Assembly: GCA_947471745.1 (NCBI GenBank)
Contig: CANJKZ010001146.1
Span: 851,501-915,500 of the forward strand
From: Closterium sp. Naga37s-1
Lineage: Eukaryota; Streptophyta; Zygnematophyceae; Desmidiales; Closteriaceae
Length of the DNA: 64,000 nt
Reading direction: 5' to 3'
The notes beneath the pieces are model-generated. The model was given only the letters and a program-made list of their open reading frames with translations. It did not search any database and was not told the DNA's origin. Shown here one piece after another: positions 11,155 through 22,380 of the stretch (the stretch's first letter is position 1; every line of letters starts with the position of its first letter). A program made the position numbers and the translations under genes.

Positions 11155-11966
11155 TGTTGGTGCAACCCTACGGTTTGCATTCGGCTTGTTGTCCGTGTGC
11201 GTGCATGCGTGTGTGCATGGAATGGTATGAGGGCATGAGATAATATATATTTCATGCTTACAATAGTGTGTGAATGATGAGGCATGATTTTGAATGTGTG
11301 TGTCGAGTCAATAGCGAGTTATCGCTAGTCGCGTGTCACGTCGTCGTTTGTGTGTCGTGTGCGGTTTTCTATTTTGTCGTGTGTGGAACGTTCGGCGTGT
11401 CGCAGGTGTGCGCAGCAGACTTCCAAGAACTCAAGGAAGAATTTACCTTGAAGAACCAGAGCCTTGGTTTCAAGATTCAAGTGATTTCGAAGCTATCCAA
11501 AAGGGTAAACTTCAAGATAGTGAGAATAGTTACATTACCTTGTGTAGTGTAACATTTCCCTTGGTGTAGGCCCTTGTGGAGGGTAGTTTCGAGACCCTTC
11601 GTGGTTGGGGACAATGTGGCACTGTTCCACATCACTGTACCTCAGCTCTTGGGGTTTGTAGGAGCTGGGAGTCATTCCCAACTCGTAACTCTTCCTAATT
11701 TGTGTTCTAAGACTATAGTGGCTGCCATAGTACCGTTCGTTCAAACCAACGATGTGTCGTCAATTCTGAATGAAATCGTGCAATCTAAATTGCTTATTGT
11801 AGGCGACGTTAAGACGCTCCAGATCCAAGTTGAATCAGGTCTTTTGGAGCTGTGAACAGAACGCTAACAACGTTTGAAGCCGCTGTGCAGAAATCCTACT
11901 ATGCAATCTATCTTTCGTTTTAGGCACATTCAAGCCTATTGTGACTATAACAAGTGGTATCAGAGC
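11155..11966 (+). repeat. 5' LTR (798 bp) and PBS of element B
   Basis: The LTR 11155-11952 runs from TGTTGGTGCAACC to ATAACA. Two bases later comes TGGTATCAGAGC (11955-11966), the exact copia PBS for initiator tRNA-Met. Confidence 0.92.
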
Positions 11967-11986
11967 CCCTTGGAGAAGTTTCGACA

Positions 11987-13417
11987 ATGGCTGGACCTGA
12001 GGAAAGGGGTGGCAGAGGTGCTGGTGGCAGTGGAGAAGCCCAAGCTCAAGGCCAACCCTGTGATTCAGCCATGGCGCCCGTGCAACCAAGTCTTGGCCCA
12101 CCTAGGTATGAGCCTAGGGTGTTTGGGCTTGACAAGTTCAATGGCGACAACTTCGCTGAATGGTCCTTCAGAATGGAGAATGTATTTGACCACTATGACC
12201 TGCTGGAGGTGATGGAAGGAACGGAGAAGCGCCCCGAGAACGACCTGGAGAAGAGCCCGTGGGTGCGGAAGAGCGCACAAGGCTATCTCCTACTTGGGCA
12301 AGCGTTGGGGAGCAGCCAGATCCGTCACATCAAGCCATTCCAGCGTGAACCAGAGAAGGGACCAAAGGCATGGGCTGCTCTCAAGGGTGTACACGCTCTT
12401 GCAACAGCGGCGGTAGCGGTGGTGTTGGAACGGCAAATGGCAGCACTACGAATTGAAGAAGACGAAGCGGTTGAAGAAGGGGTGCAGAAATTCTTCGACT
12501 TGTTGACGTGGCTTGAGGGAGTTGATTTGAACTACAGTGAGCTCCAAAAGAAGACCAAGTTGCTGGCCTTACTCCCAGAGTCATGGTCCTCGCTCATCAT
12601 CAACCTCAATCGTGACTTGCCCCGCCTCTCGCTTGAAGACGTGAAGCGAGCGATTTCTCAAGAGGACTTCCGCCGCCGTGAGTTGGCGAGTGCGGATGGT
12701 GCCGGGGCAGCAAACATCGGCCGAGGGTATGGCCGTGGAAAGGGCAGAGGACAAGGGGGAGGCAGATTTGGCAGCAACAACTTCATTGGAGGTCGCGGGA
12801 GTGGCGGATACGGCAGCGACAACAAGAGCTACGGATGCGGTCGCGGCCGATTCGATGGCGAGTGCCACTATTGTCACAAGAACGAACATATGTGGCGCGA
12901 CTGCTTCAAGCTCCCTGATGGATGGACCCCTGCTCAAGGCCAAGAGGGTAGAGGAGCAGGAGGAGGGAGAGGAAGAGGCCGTGGAGGCCGTGGCGGTCGC
13001 GGAGGTGGTGCTGCAAGTATGAAGAGTGCCGGCAACGAGAGCGAGTCGAGGGACGGTCGTTTTCCGGGTCAATTCTTCTTTGTGTCGACGCAAGCACCGG
13101 CTGCAAAAGAAAATGATGAAATCTTTGAGGAGCCTGCTACTGTGGGGAAGGTGACCCTACACTCCCTGGACTATTGGGTGATCGATAGCGGCGCTACCTA
13201 CAGCATGACACCTCGTGCGGACTTGCTCACTGAACTCGAACCGTCACCGGTGAAGCATGTAACATCGGCTTTGGGGCAACGAGCAGAGGTGAAAGGCATG
13301 GGCAAGGCCATGTTCAAGGGTGCTGATGGGAAGATGGTGGGCCTCAAGAACGTGTTTTGGGTGCCCAACCTTTCTGCCAACCTGATTTCCGTGCGGCGGT
13401 TGCAAAGGTCGGCATAG
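11987..13417 (+). CDS. gag: Gag and protease of element B, frame lost at its end
   Basis: The ATG at 11987 (MAGPEERGG) is chosen because it is the first ATG after the PBS. A UBN2-type copia Gag domain follows (FNGDNFAEWSFRMEN onward). Next come Arg/Gly-rich stretches around one canonical CX2CX4HX4C knuckle (CHYCHKNEHMWRDC, about 12861-12902) and a protease with WVIDSGATYS near 13180. The reading frame ends in TAG at 13415-13417 after ISVRRLQRSA. The natural continuation, VGIDTSSKGAKTYTARLGE, is in another frame, so about one base was gained or lost near 13400-13410. Confidence 0.88.
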   Translation: MAGPEERGGRGAGGSGEAQAQGQPCDSAMAPVQPSLGPPRYEPRVFGLDKFNGDNFAEWSFRMENVFDHYDLLEVMEGTEKRPENDLEKSPWVRKSAQGYLLLGQALGSSQIRHIKPFQREPEKGPKAWAALKGVHALATAAVAVVLERQMAALRIEEDEAVEEGVQKFFDLLTWLEGVDLNYSELQKKTKLLALLPESWSSLIINLNRDLPRLSLEDVKRAISQEDFRRRELASADGAGAANIGRGYGRGKGRGQGGGRFGSNNFIGGRGSGGYGSDNKSYGCGRGRFDGECHYCHKNEHMWRDCFKLPDGWTPAQGQEGRGAGGGRGRGRGGRGGRGGGAASMKSAGNESESRDGRFPGQFFFVSTQAPAAKENDEIFEEPATVGKVTLHSLDYWVIDSGATYSMTPRADLLTELEPSPVKHVTSALGQRAEVKGMGKAMFKGADGKMVGLKNVFWVPNLSANLISVRRLQRSA

Positions 13418-14667
13418 ACACGAGCTCGAAGGGAGCTAAAACCTATACCGCGAGGCTTGGCGAGCGGATTCTTTGGGACCTTCAAGAGGATAGGAATGTC
13501 TACAACAAGATGTGGCAGATCCCTGTGGTCCCCATGCCTAAGGAGAGGCAAGTGGCAGCAAGCATCAGCACCAAGGGTGAAGCGGCTGGTAGCGGCGATG
13601 GCGCGAACGGTCGCGCTAAGGAGATTGAGTCCAAGAAGTGCAATCTTGGAGGGACCAGCAAGCTCGGTGAACACGAGGAGAGTGGTGCAGCAGCCAAAGA
13701 GCAGCACAAGGGTGAGGAGAACCCCAAGGCAGCAGCGGAGGAGTACGGAGAGAGCATGTGGGGCACTATTGCAAGTGCGGCATTCTCCAATCCGACTTCG
13801 GCTACGGGGGAGTGTGATTGGCTCACCTTGCATTGGCGAATGGGGCATGTGGCCCTGCCCATCTTGCAGCAGCTAGTGAAGAATGAGATGGTTGCTGGCA
13901 TACGTGTGAAGGGGGAGCCCGATGAGGTACTTGGCTGCCCGACGTGCATGCAAGCCAAGTTCACCCGTTACCCGTTCTCTAGTTCGGAGGCAACGGCTAA
14001 GGCACCACTTGATGAGGTGGTGATGGACGTGGTGGGCCCCTTGAAGCTTGGAGCTGCTGGAGCAGAGTACTTCCTCACCATTGTGGACGTCTATACCCGC
14101 ATGACCTGGGTGTACGTGCTGTCCAAGAAGAGCGACGTGGCTGAAACGGTGAAGACCGATTGGTTGCCGACGGTGGAGCGACAACAAGACCGGCTAGTCA
14201 AGTCAATCCGCACCGATCGAGGGGGAGATTTCTTGAGCAAGGAGTTTGGATTGTGGCTGAAGAAGAACGGCATAAGGCACTCTCTTACCATGCCATACTC
14301 CCCTGCAATGAACAGCATCGCCGAGCGAGCGAACCGCACAATCACGGAGACGGCACGCGGGCTGCTCATTGAAGCCGGGCTACCCGACTACTTCTGGCCT
14401 GATGCGGTGCGGAGTGCATGTGTGGCCAAGAACAGAGCTTTGACTCATGTGGGAGCAGACAAATGGGTGCCCTATGTGGAGTGGATTGGAAGGAAGCCAA
14501 AGGTGGATATGCTCCGGGTGTTCGGGTGCATGTGCATGGCGCTCGTGCCTAAGCATCTTCGGCACAACAAGCTCGGTGCCAAGGCGATATGGGCTGTGCA
14601 CTTGGGCATGGCTCAAAACAGCAAGGGGTGGCTTCTTTGGGACCCATTCACAAAAAATTCTTGGTGA
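13405..14667 (+). pseudogene. integrase region of element B
   Basis: A pre-integrase HHCC domain (LHWRMGHVAL...CPTCMQAK, about 13826-13960) leads into the integrase core. Catalytic residues are D at 14026-14028, D at 14215-14217 and E at 14323-14325, the last pair spaced DX35E. The frame breaks in an A-run at about 14650-14656. The product ends KNSW, while KKFLVSRDCKFMEN, the expected continuation, is in the next frame. The catalytic residues themselves are intact. Confidence 0.88.
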
Positions 14668-16712
14668 GCAGGGACTGCAAATTCATGGAGAACCTGATAT
14701 ATAAGCATTGGAAGGCGGAGAATGAGGCGAAGATAGGCATGCGGTTTGGGGAGGTGAAGAGTTCCGGTTTGAAGCATGTGGAGTTGCCTTTGGAGCTGAG
14801 CAGCGGCAGCACCACCACAAGGCAATCTTCCCTTGTGAATGGGGGAGGGGAAGCCAAGGATGCAGAGGAAGAAGAGGAGGAGGTGCAGGAAGTGAGCGAG
14901 CGTGCACCGACACTTCCTTCTCGCACTACGAGTGCTCCACGGATCCGAGTCACCCCGTAGCAACGCCAAGGCCTTCATGTCCCTGTAGCTGAGGAGGAAG
15001 GAAGGGGCAAGAGGAGAATCCAAGCCCCTAATAGGCTGACCTATGATGCATTGGGAAAGCCAGCCAAGTCAGCTCTGGCCGGAGCGGCACTTATGGTTGG
15101 AAATGACGAGGAGAGTGACTACGAGGAGTGTGCCTTCGCGTTCTTCTCTCCGGTGGAGATGCCGGGGGAACCAGCAACTCTCAAGGAGGCCTTGGAGAGT
15201 AGTGATGCTGAGGAGTGGAAGAATGCAATGGAGAGTGAGCTGAAGAGCATTGAGGAGAACGGCAAGTGGGAATTGGTGGAGCTACCGGAGGGGCGTAAAG
15301 CGATTACGTCCAAGTGGCTCTTCAAGATCAAGTCCGACGCCGACGGCAAAATCGAGCGCTACAAGTCTAGGCTTGTAGCCAAGGGGTACCAACAGAAGGA
15401 GAAGGTGGACTATAAGGAGTTGTTTGCTCCTGTGGTGAAGCCGACAACGCTGCGAACCCTACTCGCGGGAGCTGCCATCAAAGGATGGGTGGTGAAACAA
15501 ATGGATGTCACAACAGCATTCCTTAACGGCGTCCTTGAGGAAGAGATTTTTATGGCGCAGCCAGAGGGGTTTGATGATGGTAGTGGCAGAGTTTTGTAGC
15601 TGAAGAAGGCCCTTTATGGACTGAAGCTGGCCCCTAGGCAGTGGTACTTGAAGCTGCGAGGATTTTTGGAGGAGATAGGCTTCACTCCCTCATCCGCCGA
15701 TCATTCCTTGTTCATGCTTGGCGAGGGGGAGCAGAGGAGTTTCATGGTGGATGTGGATGACATCCTCATTTTCTCACCCTCTTCTGACCTTGTGAAGGAG
15801 GTGATGCTGAAGCTTCAAGACAAGTTCAAGTGCAAGGCCCTTGGTGACGTGAGCTTCTACCTCGGGCTTCACATTGAACGCGATGTGAAGAAGCGGTGCA
15901 TGCGGGTGCATCAACGAAAGTACCTAGAGGCATTGGCTGCCAACTTTGGGCAGAGTGAAGGCCATGTGGCTACACCCTTTCCCTCTGGGTTCAAGTGTGT
16001 GAAGGGACCAGAGGAGGAGAGCGTTGGTGAAGAGGAGAGGCGCCATTTTCACTCGTTGGTGGGCAGCCTCATGTACGCGGCGGTAAACAACCGACCGGAC
16101 GTCGCCTTTGCAACCGAACAGTTGGCTAGGGTTGTTCAATGCCCAAATGAGGAGCAGGTAGCAGCTGGAATGAGGGTGGCCATGTATCTTGGCCAAGCAG
16201 CGACGGTTGGGCTGCAATACTCGGCTGCGGCGCAAAGGCGCCAAAAGGGCGCGGATGGTGTTGAACCCGGGTGTTTGTTCCTCACCGCATTTTTTGACGC
16301 TTCTTATGCATCGGAACCACAGGACATGACAAGTGTTGGAGGGTTCATTTGCTGTGTCGGTAGAGACCCAACTGCTTGGGAGAGCAAGAAGCAGGTGGAT
16401 CAAGCATTGAGCTCGGTGGAGTCCGAGTACATGGCACTCTTCCGTGCCATACGGGAGATTGTGTGGCAGCGGCGTTTGTTGGCTGAATTGGGGGAGGAGC
16501 AGCAAGGACCTACCCCACTCTACTGTGACAGCCAAAGTGTCATTGCTCTTGCTAAGAACCCTAAGTTGCATGGCCTCACGAAGCACATGAGGGTGAAATG
16601 GCATTGGACGAGGAGCATGGTGGCCGTGGATGAAGTTGAGTTGCACTACGTGAAGACGACAAGGCAGCCAGCTGACATGATGACCAAGAGGCTGGTGGAG
16701 CAGCAGCACTAG
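14656..16712 (+). pseudogene. reverse transcriptase and RNase H of element B, with altered active site
   Basis: The segment starts in frame with FLVSRDCKFME and is stopped by TAG at 14958-14960 in the acidic linker. RT resumes (15051-15599), is stopped by TAG at 15597-15599 just before LKKALYGLK, and continues 15648-16712 with RNase H. The YVDD box reads DVDD (15750-15761), and the GLKQAPR motif reads GLKLAPR. RNase H residues are visible in FFDASYA, ESEYMAL and YCDSQS. With two stops and an altered RT motif this copy is very unlikely to make active RT. Confidence 0.88.
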
Positions 16713-16775
16713 AATTGTTGCAAGCTGGCTGGGATGGCTCTGAACTGAGAGAGCAAGATCCTAAGGCCAACAATC

Positions 16776-17585
16776 CGAGGGGGAGTTTGTTGGTGCAACC
16801 CTACGATTTGCATTCGGCTTGTTGTCCGTGTGCATGCATGCGTGTGTGCATGGAATGGTATGAGGGCATGAGATAATATATATTTCATGCTTACAATAGT
16901 GTGTGAATGATGAGGCATGATTTTGAATGTGTGTGTCAAGTCAATAGCGAGTTATCGCTAGTCGCGTGTCACGTCGTCGTTTGTGTGTCGTGTGCGGTTT
17001 TCTATTTTGTCGTGTGTGGAACGTTCGGCGTGTCGCAGGTGTGCGCAGCAGACTTCCAAGAACTCAAGGAAGAATTTACCTTGAAGAACCAGAGCCTTGG
17101 TTTCAAGATTCAAGTGATTTCGAAGCTATCCAAAAGGGTAAACTTCAAGATAGTGAGAATAGTTACATTACCTTGTGTAGTGTAACATTTCCCTTGGTGT
17201 AGGCCCTTGTGGAGGGTAGTTTCGAGACCCTTCGTGGTTGGAGACAGTGTGGCACTGTTCCGCATCACTGTACCTCGGCTCTTGGGGTTTGTAGGAGCTG
17301 GGAGTCATTCCCAACTCGTAACTCTTCCTAATTTGTGTTCTAAGACTATAGTGGCTGCCATAGTACCGTTCGTTCAAACCAACGTTGTGTCGTCAATTCT
17401 GAATGAAATCGTGCAATCAAAATTTCTTATTGTAGGCGACGTTAAGACGCTCTAGATCCAAGTTGAATCAGGTCTTTTGGAGCTGTGATCAGAACGATAT
17501 CAACGTTTGAAGCCGCTGTGCAGAAATCCTACTGTGCACTCTATCTTTCGTTTTAGGCACATTCAAGCCTATTGTGACTAGAACA
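16776..17585 (+). repeat. polypurine tract and 3' LTR (798 bp) of element B
   Basis: CCGAGGGGGAGTTT is immediately followed by TGTTGGTGCAACC at 16788. The LTR ends at 17585 (TAGAACA). The same style of polypurine tract precedes the LTR of element E at 23007. Confidence 0.92.
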
Positions 17586-17950
17586 CGCGCCGCCTGCTAA
17601 CGGCCCACCAGCCGCCTCTGCCGCCCGCGCGCCGCCTGCTATCGGCCCGCCAGCCGCTCCTGCTGCCTGCACGCCGCTCTGTAACGGCCCGCCAGCCGCC
17701 CCTGCCGCCCGCGCACCGCCTACTAGTGGCCCACCAGCCGCCTCTGCCGCCCGCGAGGCGCCTGCTCTCGGCCCGCCAGCTGCCCTTGCCGCCCGCGCGC
17801 CGCTCGCTTAAGGCCCGCTTGCCGCCCCTTGTAGCCCGTGCGTCGCCTCTTGCTTCTTGTGCGCCGCCCCTTGCTGCCTGCGCACTGCCTTCTTGCAGCC
17901 CGCTTGCTCCCCCCCTCTGCGCTGCCCGGCTTCTGCCCGCCCTGTGTGCT
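17586..17950 (+). repeat. GC-rich leader minisatellite of element C, right part
   Basis: Units like GCCCGCCAGCCGCCTCTGCC continue the array seen at 9310-9406 and 11005-11154. They run up to the gag coding sequence. Confidence 0.75.
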
Positions 17951-17969
17951 AAGCCGCTCTGGCTTCTCT

Positions 17970-19520
17970 TCGCGTTCTTGCGTTCGATCATGAGGGCCGC
18001 CCGATCCAGTTTGACACGTGGCTTGACGACCTGCAGCTGTACCTCTTGAGCGACTATAGGGACAGCGTTTCGTTGTTTGACCACACGTCTGGTGCTGCTC
18101 CCGCCCCTCCCACCACAGCTGACAGTGCGACTCGCTCATAGTGGCTTACTCGTGACGCTGCTACTCACTTAGCCATTCGCAACCACCTGCCGTTAGCCGA
18201 ATGCGCTCACTTCAGACAGCATAGGACAGCACAGGCGCTGTACGACGCTGTAGTCGCTCGTTACTCCTCGCCTGCCACTGCTGCTCTAGGCCGTCTTCTG
18301 CTGCCCTACCTGTTTCCCGAGCTGCCCGCTTTTGCCACAGTAGAGGATCGGGTTTCCAACCTTCGCACTAGCGACACTCGCTACCGCGCTGCCCTCCCAG
18401 GAGAGTTCCTTGCCAAGAACCCACCCCCGATGTACATCAATCTTTACTTCACAGTCACCCGCCTCCGTGACTCTCTTCGCTCTGTCAGGGACCACTTTCT
18501 CGCACTTGACCCCACAGCCCTAACTGGTGACCTACTCGAGCAGCACCTCCTTGCAGCTGAGACTAGTGTAGTCGCTGTAGGTGCTGCTCGTGGTACTCTG
18601 CGCACGCCCTTCTTTGAAGGGTGCTCCCCCTCCCCCCTTGCCCCCTCCTACGCCTCTGCTGCTGCTGTCGATGTCCCTAGTGCAGAGGACGTCGGGGCTG
18701 CTTCTGCTAGTGCGAAGCGCCGCAGCAGCAAGGGCAAGGGTGGCAGGGGTGGTGGCGGTGGCATCGGGAGTGGTGGTGGGGGCAGCAGTGGAGGTGGTGG
18801 CAGCGGTGGAGGTGGTGGAGAGAGTGGGGGCTCTGGTGGAGGCGGTGGAGGCAGCGGTGGGAGTGGCAGTAGTGGCAGTGGTGGGAGTGGTGGCGGTAGG
18901 ACTGGAGCTCAGTGTGGAGGTTCTGGAGGAGGCCAAAGGCAGCGACAGCAGCGTCGGAGCAAGACCCCGTCGCCCCAGCAGCTTCGTGAGTGGTTGTTTC
19001 AGCGTGGGGCGTCTGGGGGTAGTGTGAGCTGCCCGTATGTCATTCGCATGGGTTACCGTGCTGGTCACACATGCGGGAAGCCTCACACTCAGCACCGCTG
19101 CTTCTCTCGCCTCGACGACGCCTGGCGCGCTGAGTTTGGTGACGAGGTCGAGCGCCCCCACTGGGCAGAGCTTCTTAGGTCTGGAGTTGCGATCTTTGAC
19201 CTAGACTTTGATGCTATCCTTTCTGCTATGTATGCTTTATCTGCTAGTGCTAAGGGTGACTATTATCGGTGTGTACCGCCTGACCCAGGTATAGAGGCTA
19301 CTGCTCTAGGTGCTAGTGAGTCTTCTCTCCCTGGTACTGCGCCTGCTGAGGCCTTGCACATCTTCACGCTGGACTCAGGTGCCTCACGCTGTTTCTTTCG
19401 TGACAGCACCACCCTCACTCCTCTCCCTACACCTGTCCCGGTCAGACTCGCTGACACCTCCGGGGGCCCAGTCGTTGCCCGTTCCTCCACTGTTCTCCCG
19501 TGTCCGACGGTTCCGTCCGG
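17970..19520 (+). pseudogene. gag: Gag and protease start of element C (one stop, 3' truncated)
   Basis: The frame can be read from LAFDHEGRPIQFDTWLDDLQL at about 17971. No ATG stands at the expected start. TAG at 18139-18141 replaces the Gln of the SQWLTRDAA motif. From 18430 the frame is open to the junction. It includes the Gly/Ser-rich linker (about 18740-18930), the PSPQQLREW module near 18976, the C-X13-C-X3-H-X4-C motif at 19030-19101 and protease LDSGASRCFF near 19370. The Gag subtype (DPTALTGDLLEQHLL) is shared with D and differs from A and M. The C-derived sequence ends at about 19520 (CCGTCCGG). Confidence 0.85.
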
Positions 19521-19703
19521 TCAAGAAAAGCAAAGCAAAGGTTCAAGGTGGATCACTAAGTCACCACACAGTCCGAGCACAAGCAAAGGGCCACAAGGCC
19601 AGTTCACATGCAGAGTTATATAAAAGAGAACAAACAATACAGTGATCATACCCTAGCAAGTGTAAGCATGCAGGTATATATATAGATCACAGTACAAGCA
19701 AAG

Positions 19704-20260
19704 TCAAGTAGTAAGCAAGTGAGGCAAAGTAGGCACAAGGCCTAACACAGTAGAGAAGCGCTGATGATCACCAGGCGGAAGTGCCTTGGTGAATATATCA
19801 GCAGTGTTGGCCCTAGTGGCCACGTACGCAAGACGAAGCTGACCACGCTGCTGCAACTCTCGAGCAAGGAAGTATCGCAGAGCGATGTGCTTTGTTCTGT
19901 GCTCCAGTCTGTGCTCCTGACACAAGGCAATCATGGCCTTGTTGTCTACGTACAGAACTGGAGGCGAACGAGGCTGCTCTCCCAAGTCAGTCAGCAGGTC
20001 GGTGAGTCAGCCATGGCCCCTCCGTAGATCTTAGCCTCACAATTAAAGCTGAGAACCGAAGACGAGCGGGTAGACCGCCAAGAAACAGAGCCGGAACCGA
20101 GGCTGAAGGTGTAACCCTGTGACGACCGCTGCGTAGCTGAGTCGTCAACCCAAGAAGCGTCTGCGTGACCGGTGAGGACAACTGGACCCCGTCCTCCAAG
20201 CACGAGCCCCATGCCCGACGTACTGCACAAGTAACGCAGTACCCTCTTCACAGCATGGAA
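19704..20260 (-). pseudogene. RNase H remnant of element D
   Basis: Minus-strand frames contain KRVLRYLCSTSGMGLVLGG, TGHADASWVDD and then PPVLYVDNKAMIALC through PHLLTT (stop at 19704-19706). A frameshift near 19990-20000 separates the two parts. The RNase H residues in GHADAS and YVDNKA are retained. Confidence 0.85.
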
Positions 20261-22215
20261 GAGACAAGGAGGCGGGCGTGCATGCCACGAAGGCGTGGCA
20301 GGGAGGGGTGACCAAGGCGGTGGTGCCACAGGAGAGTCTGGTGCGACAAAAGACGACACGAGCAAGGGGGTGCTACCAAACCTGACGCGGACACCTTGGC
20401 AGACGCAGCTACTTGAGGAGGCTCAGTAGCCAGTGTGTATAGACTCGACCCAGGCCGACGAGTGAACGTGGCCAGGTGGCGGCCCGTCCGTGTACACGTG
20501 CAGATCGACACACGCTGACCCCCAGGAGTGGTGGTAGTGACCATCGCGTCCTAGAGGGCAGTGGTACTCACCAAGTTCGTAGAGAACAAGGGGAGGTGAA
20601 GACCTGACAGTGAGCCGCAAGGAACCGCCGGACATGGGAGAACAGTGGAGCAACGGGCAAGGACTGGGCCCCCGGAGGGGTCAGCCAGCCTGACCGGTAC
20701 AGGTGCAGAGAGAGGAGCTAGGGTGGTGATGTCTCGAAAGAAATAGTGTGAAGCCCCTGAGTCAAGTGTAAAGGTGTGCAAAGCCTCAGCAGGCGCAATA
20801 CCAGGGAGAGCAGACTCACTAGCACCTAGAGAACCAGCCTCTATACCTGGGTCAGGCGGCACACACACGTAATAGTCACCCTCAGCTCTAACAGACAAAG
20901 CATAGATAGCAACAAAGATAGCATCATAATCAAGATAGCAACTCCAGACCGAAGCAGCTCTGCCCAGCGGGGGCGCTCGGCCTCGTCACCAAACTCTGCG
21001 CGCCAAGCGTCGTCGAGGCGGGAGAAGCAGCGGTTCTAAGTGTGAGGCTTCCCGCATGTCTGACCATCACGGTCACCCGAGCGAATGACATACGGGCAGC
21101 TACCACTACCTCCAGACGCCCCACGCTGAGAAAACCACTCACAAAGCTACTTGGGCGACGGGGTCTCGCTCCGACGCTACTGCTGCTGCCTCTGGCCACC
21201 TCCCGAACTTCCACGCTGAGTAGCTCCAGCCCTACTGCCACCACTCCCACTGCCGCCACTACCGCCACCCCGACCGCTGCCACCACCGCCTCCACCAAAG
21301 CCCCCACTCCCGCCACCACTCTCACTACCGCAACCACCTCCACTGCCTCCACCACCTCCATTGCTGCCCCCACCACCACCCCTGCTGCCACCGCCACCAC
21401 CCCTGCCACCCTTGCCCTTGCTGCTGCGGCGCTTCGCACTAGCAGAAGCAGCCCCGACGTCCTCAGCACCAAGGACGTCACTAGCAGCAGTAGAGGCGTA
21501 GGAGGGGGCAAGGGGGAAGGGGGAGCACCCCTCAAAGAAGGGCATGCGCGGAGTGCCACGAGCAGCACCTACAGCGACTACACTAGTCTCAGCTGCAAGG
21601 AGGTGCTGCTCGAGTAGGTCAACAGGGAGGACTGTGGGGTCAAGTGAGAGAAAGTGGTCCCTGACAGAGCGAAGAGAGTCAGGGAGGCGGGTGACTATAA
21701 AGTAGAGAGTGATGAACATCGGGGGCTGGTTCCTGTCAAGGAACTCAGCTGGGACAGCAGCGCGGTAGCGAGCGTTGCTAGTGCGAAGGTGGGAAACCAG
21801 GTCCTCTACTGTGGCAAAGGTGGACAGCTCGGGAAACAGGTAGGGCAGCAGAAGACGGCCTAGAGAAACAGTGGCATGCGAGGAGTAACGGACGACTACA
21901 GCGTCGTACAGTGCCTGTGTTGTCCTGTGCTGTCCGAAGTGAGCGCATTCGGCTAACTACAGGTGGTTGCGAATGGCTAAGCGAGCAGCAGCGTCACGAG
22001 TAAGCCTTTGTGAGCGAGTCGCACTGTCAGCTGTGGCAGGAGGGGCGGGAGCGGCGCCAGACGCGCGGTCAAGCAATGAAACGCTGTCCCTAGAGTCGCT
22101 CAGTAGGTGCAGCTGCAAGTGGCCAGGCCTAGGGCGACGGGCGGGCCGCAAGGGGGCGGCGCGTGGAGCAGTAGGTCGGCTAGTGGAGCAGCGCTGTGGT
22201 GGGCCCAAAAAAAAA
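20261..22215 (-). pseudogene. gag: Gag and protease remnant of element D
   Basis: From the right: Gag from about 22215 (LQLHLLSDSRDSVSLLD), with TAG at 21957-21959 in RNHL-LAECAHF. It is open again 21719-21177 through the Gly/Ser-rich linker, where the frame shifts. Then the LREW module and knuckle region around 21050-21150, protease TLDSGASHYFF near 20760, and a pre-integrase start LLWHHRLGHPSLPRLRGM near 20300. It breaks off at the deletion joint to RNase H. Confidence 0.83.
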
Positions 22216-22236
22216 ATCGGTCCTAACGAAGGACCT

Positions 22237-22380
22237 GCTCTGAAACCATGTTAAACTAACGAACGAGAATGAATGAACTAGCAAAGATTTGGGTACAAGT
22301 ACTAACCCTAATTGGGTTGTACCCCTAATGGGCTACCCCACTATAGCCTACACAAATGTAAGCACTATAACATTCTTACA
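22237..22380 (-). repeat. 5' LTR (132 bp) and PBS of element D
   Basis: PBS TGGTTTCAGAGC (minus strand) is at 22248-22237. The LTR is 22249-22380. Its outer end reads TGTAAG on the minus strand where relatives have TGTCAG, a one-base change in the terminal motif. Confidence 0.8.

Larger units (their letters stand above)
11155..17585 (+). mobile_element. complete Ty1/copia element B nested in element C
   Basis: Two LTRs of identical length (798 bp) bound the element, which is flanked by CGCGC on both sides (11150-11154 and 17586-17590). The internal region has PBS, gag with a canonical zinc knuckle, protease, integrase, RT and RNase H in copia order, and a polypurine tract GAGGGGGAGTTT before the 3' LTR. 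The LTRs differ at roughly 18 positions by eye, so it is older than the non-autonomous element beside it. Four coding breaks are present. It belongs to a different lineage from A, C and M. Confidence 0.95.
8712..19520 (+). mobile_element. Ty1/copia element C, 3' truncated, hosting two nested elements
   Basis: The element consists of a 5' LTR (8712-8843), a PBS (8844-8855), a GC-rich leader and a gag/protease segment. The leader is interrupted at 9407-10999 and 11155-17585 by two younger elements, each with its own perfect 5-bp target duplication. The sequence stops inside protease at about 19520, where an inverted relative begins. Integrase, RT, RNase H and 3' LTR are missing. The LTR is the same length (132 bp) as the LTR of D at 22249-22380, and both share the PBS variant TGGTTTCAGAGC. 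Confidence 0.85.
19521..22380 (-). mobile_element. Ty1/copia element D, inverted, internally deleted, lacking one LTR
   Basis: Read on the minus strand the order is LTR (22380-22249), PBS, short leader, gag, protease, a deletion joint at about 20255, the end of RT/RNase H, and the 3' block. The 3' LTR is absent because the sequence joins element C at 19520/19521. Integrase and most of RT, several kilobases in relatives, are missing. C and D are of the same Gag subtype and face each other, forming a large imperfect inverted repeat of their gag/protease regions. Confidence 0.88.

Noticed and set aside
20930-22254. Plus-strand Thr/Ala-rich ORFs through D and similar ORFs near 48273-48995 and 54736-55272
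   Set aside because: They are antisense readings of the Gly-rich Gag linkers.
8712-22380. One composite transposon bounded by the LTRs of C and D
   Set aside because: The outer flanks differ (CTCGG versus TGGTC), and the LTRs are diverged, so there is no sign of joint insertion.
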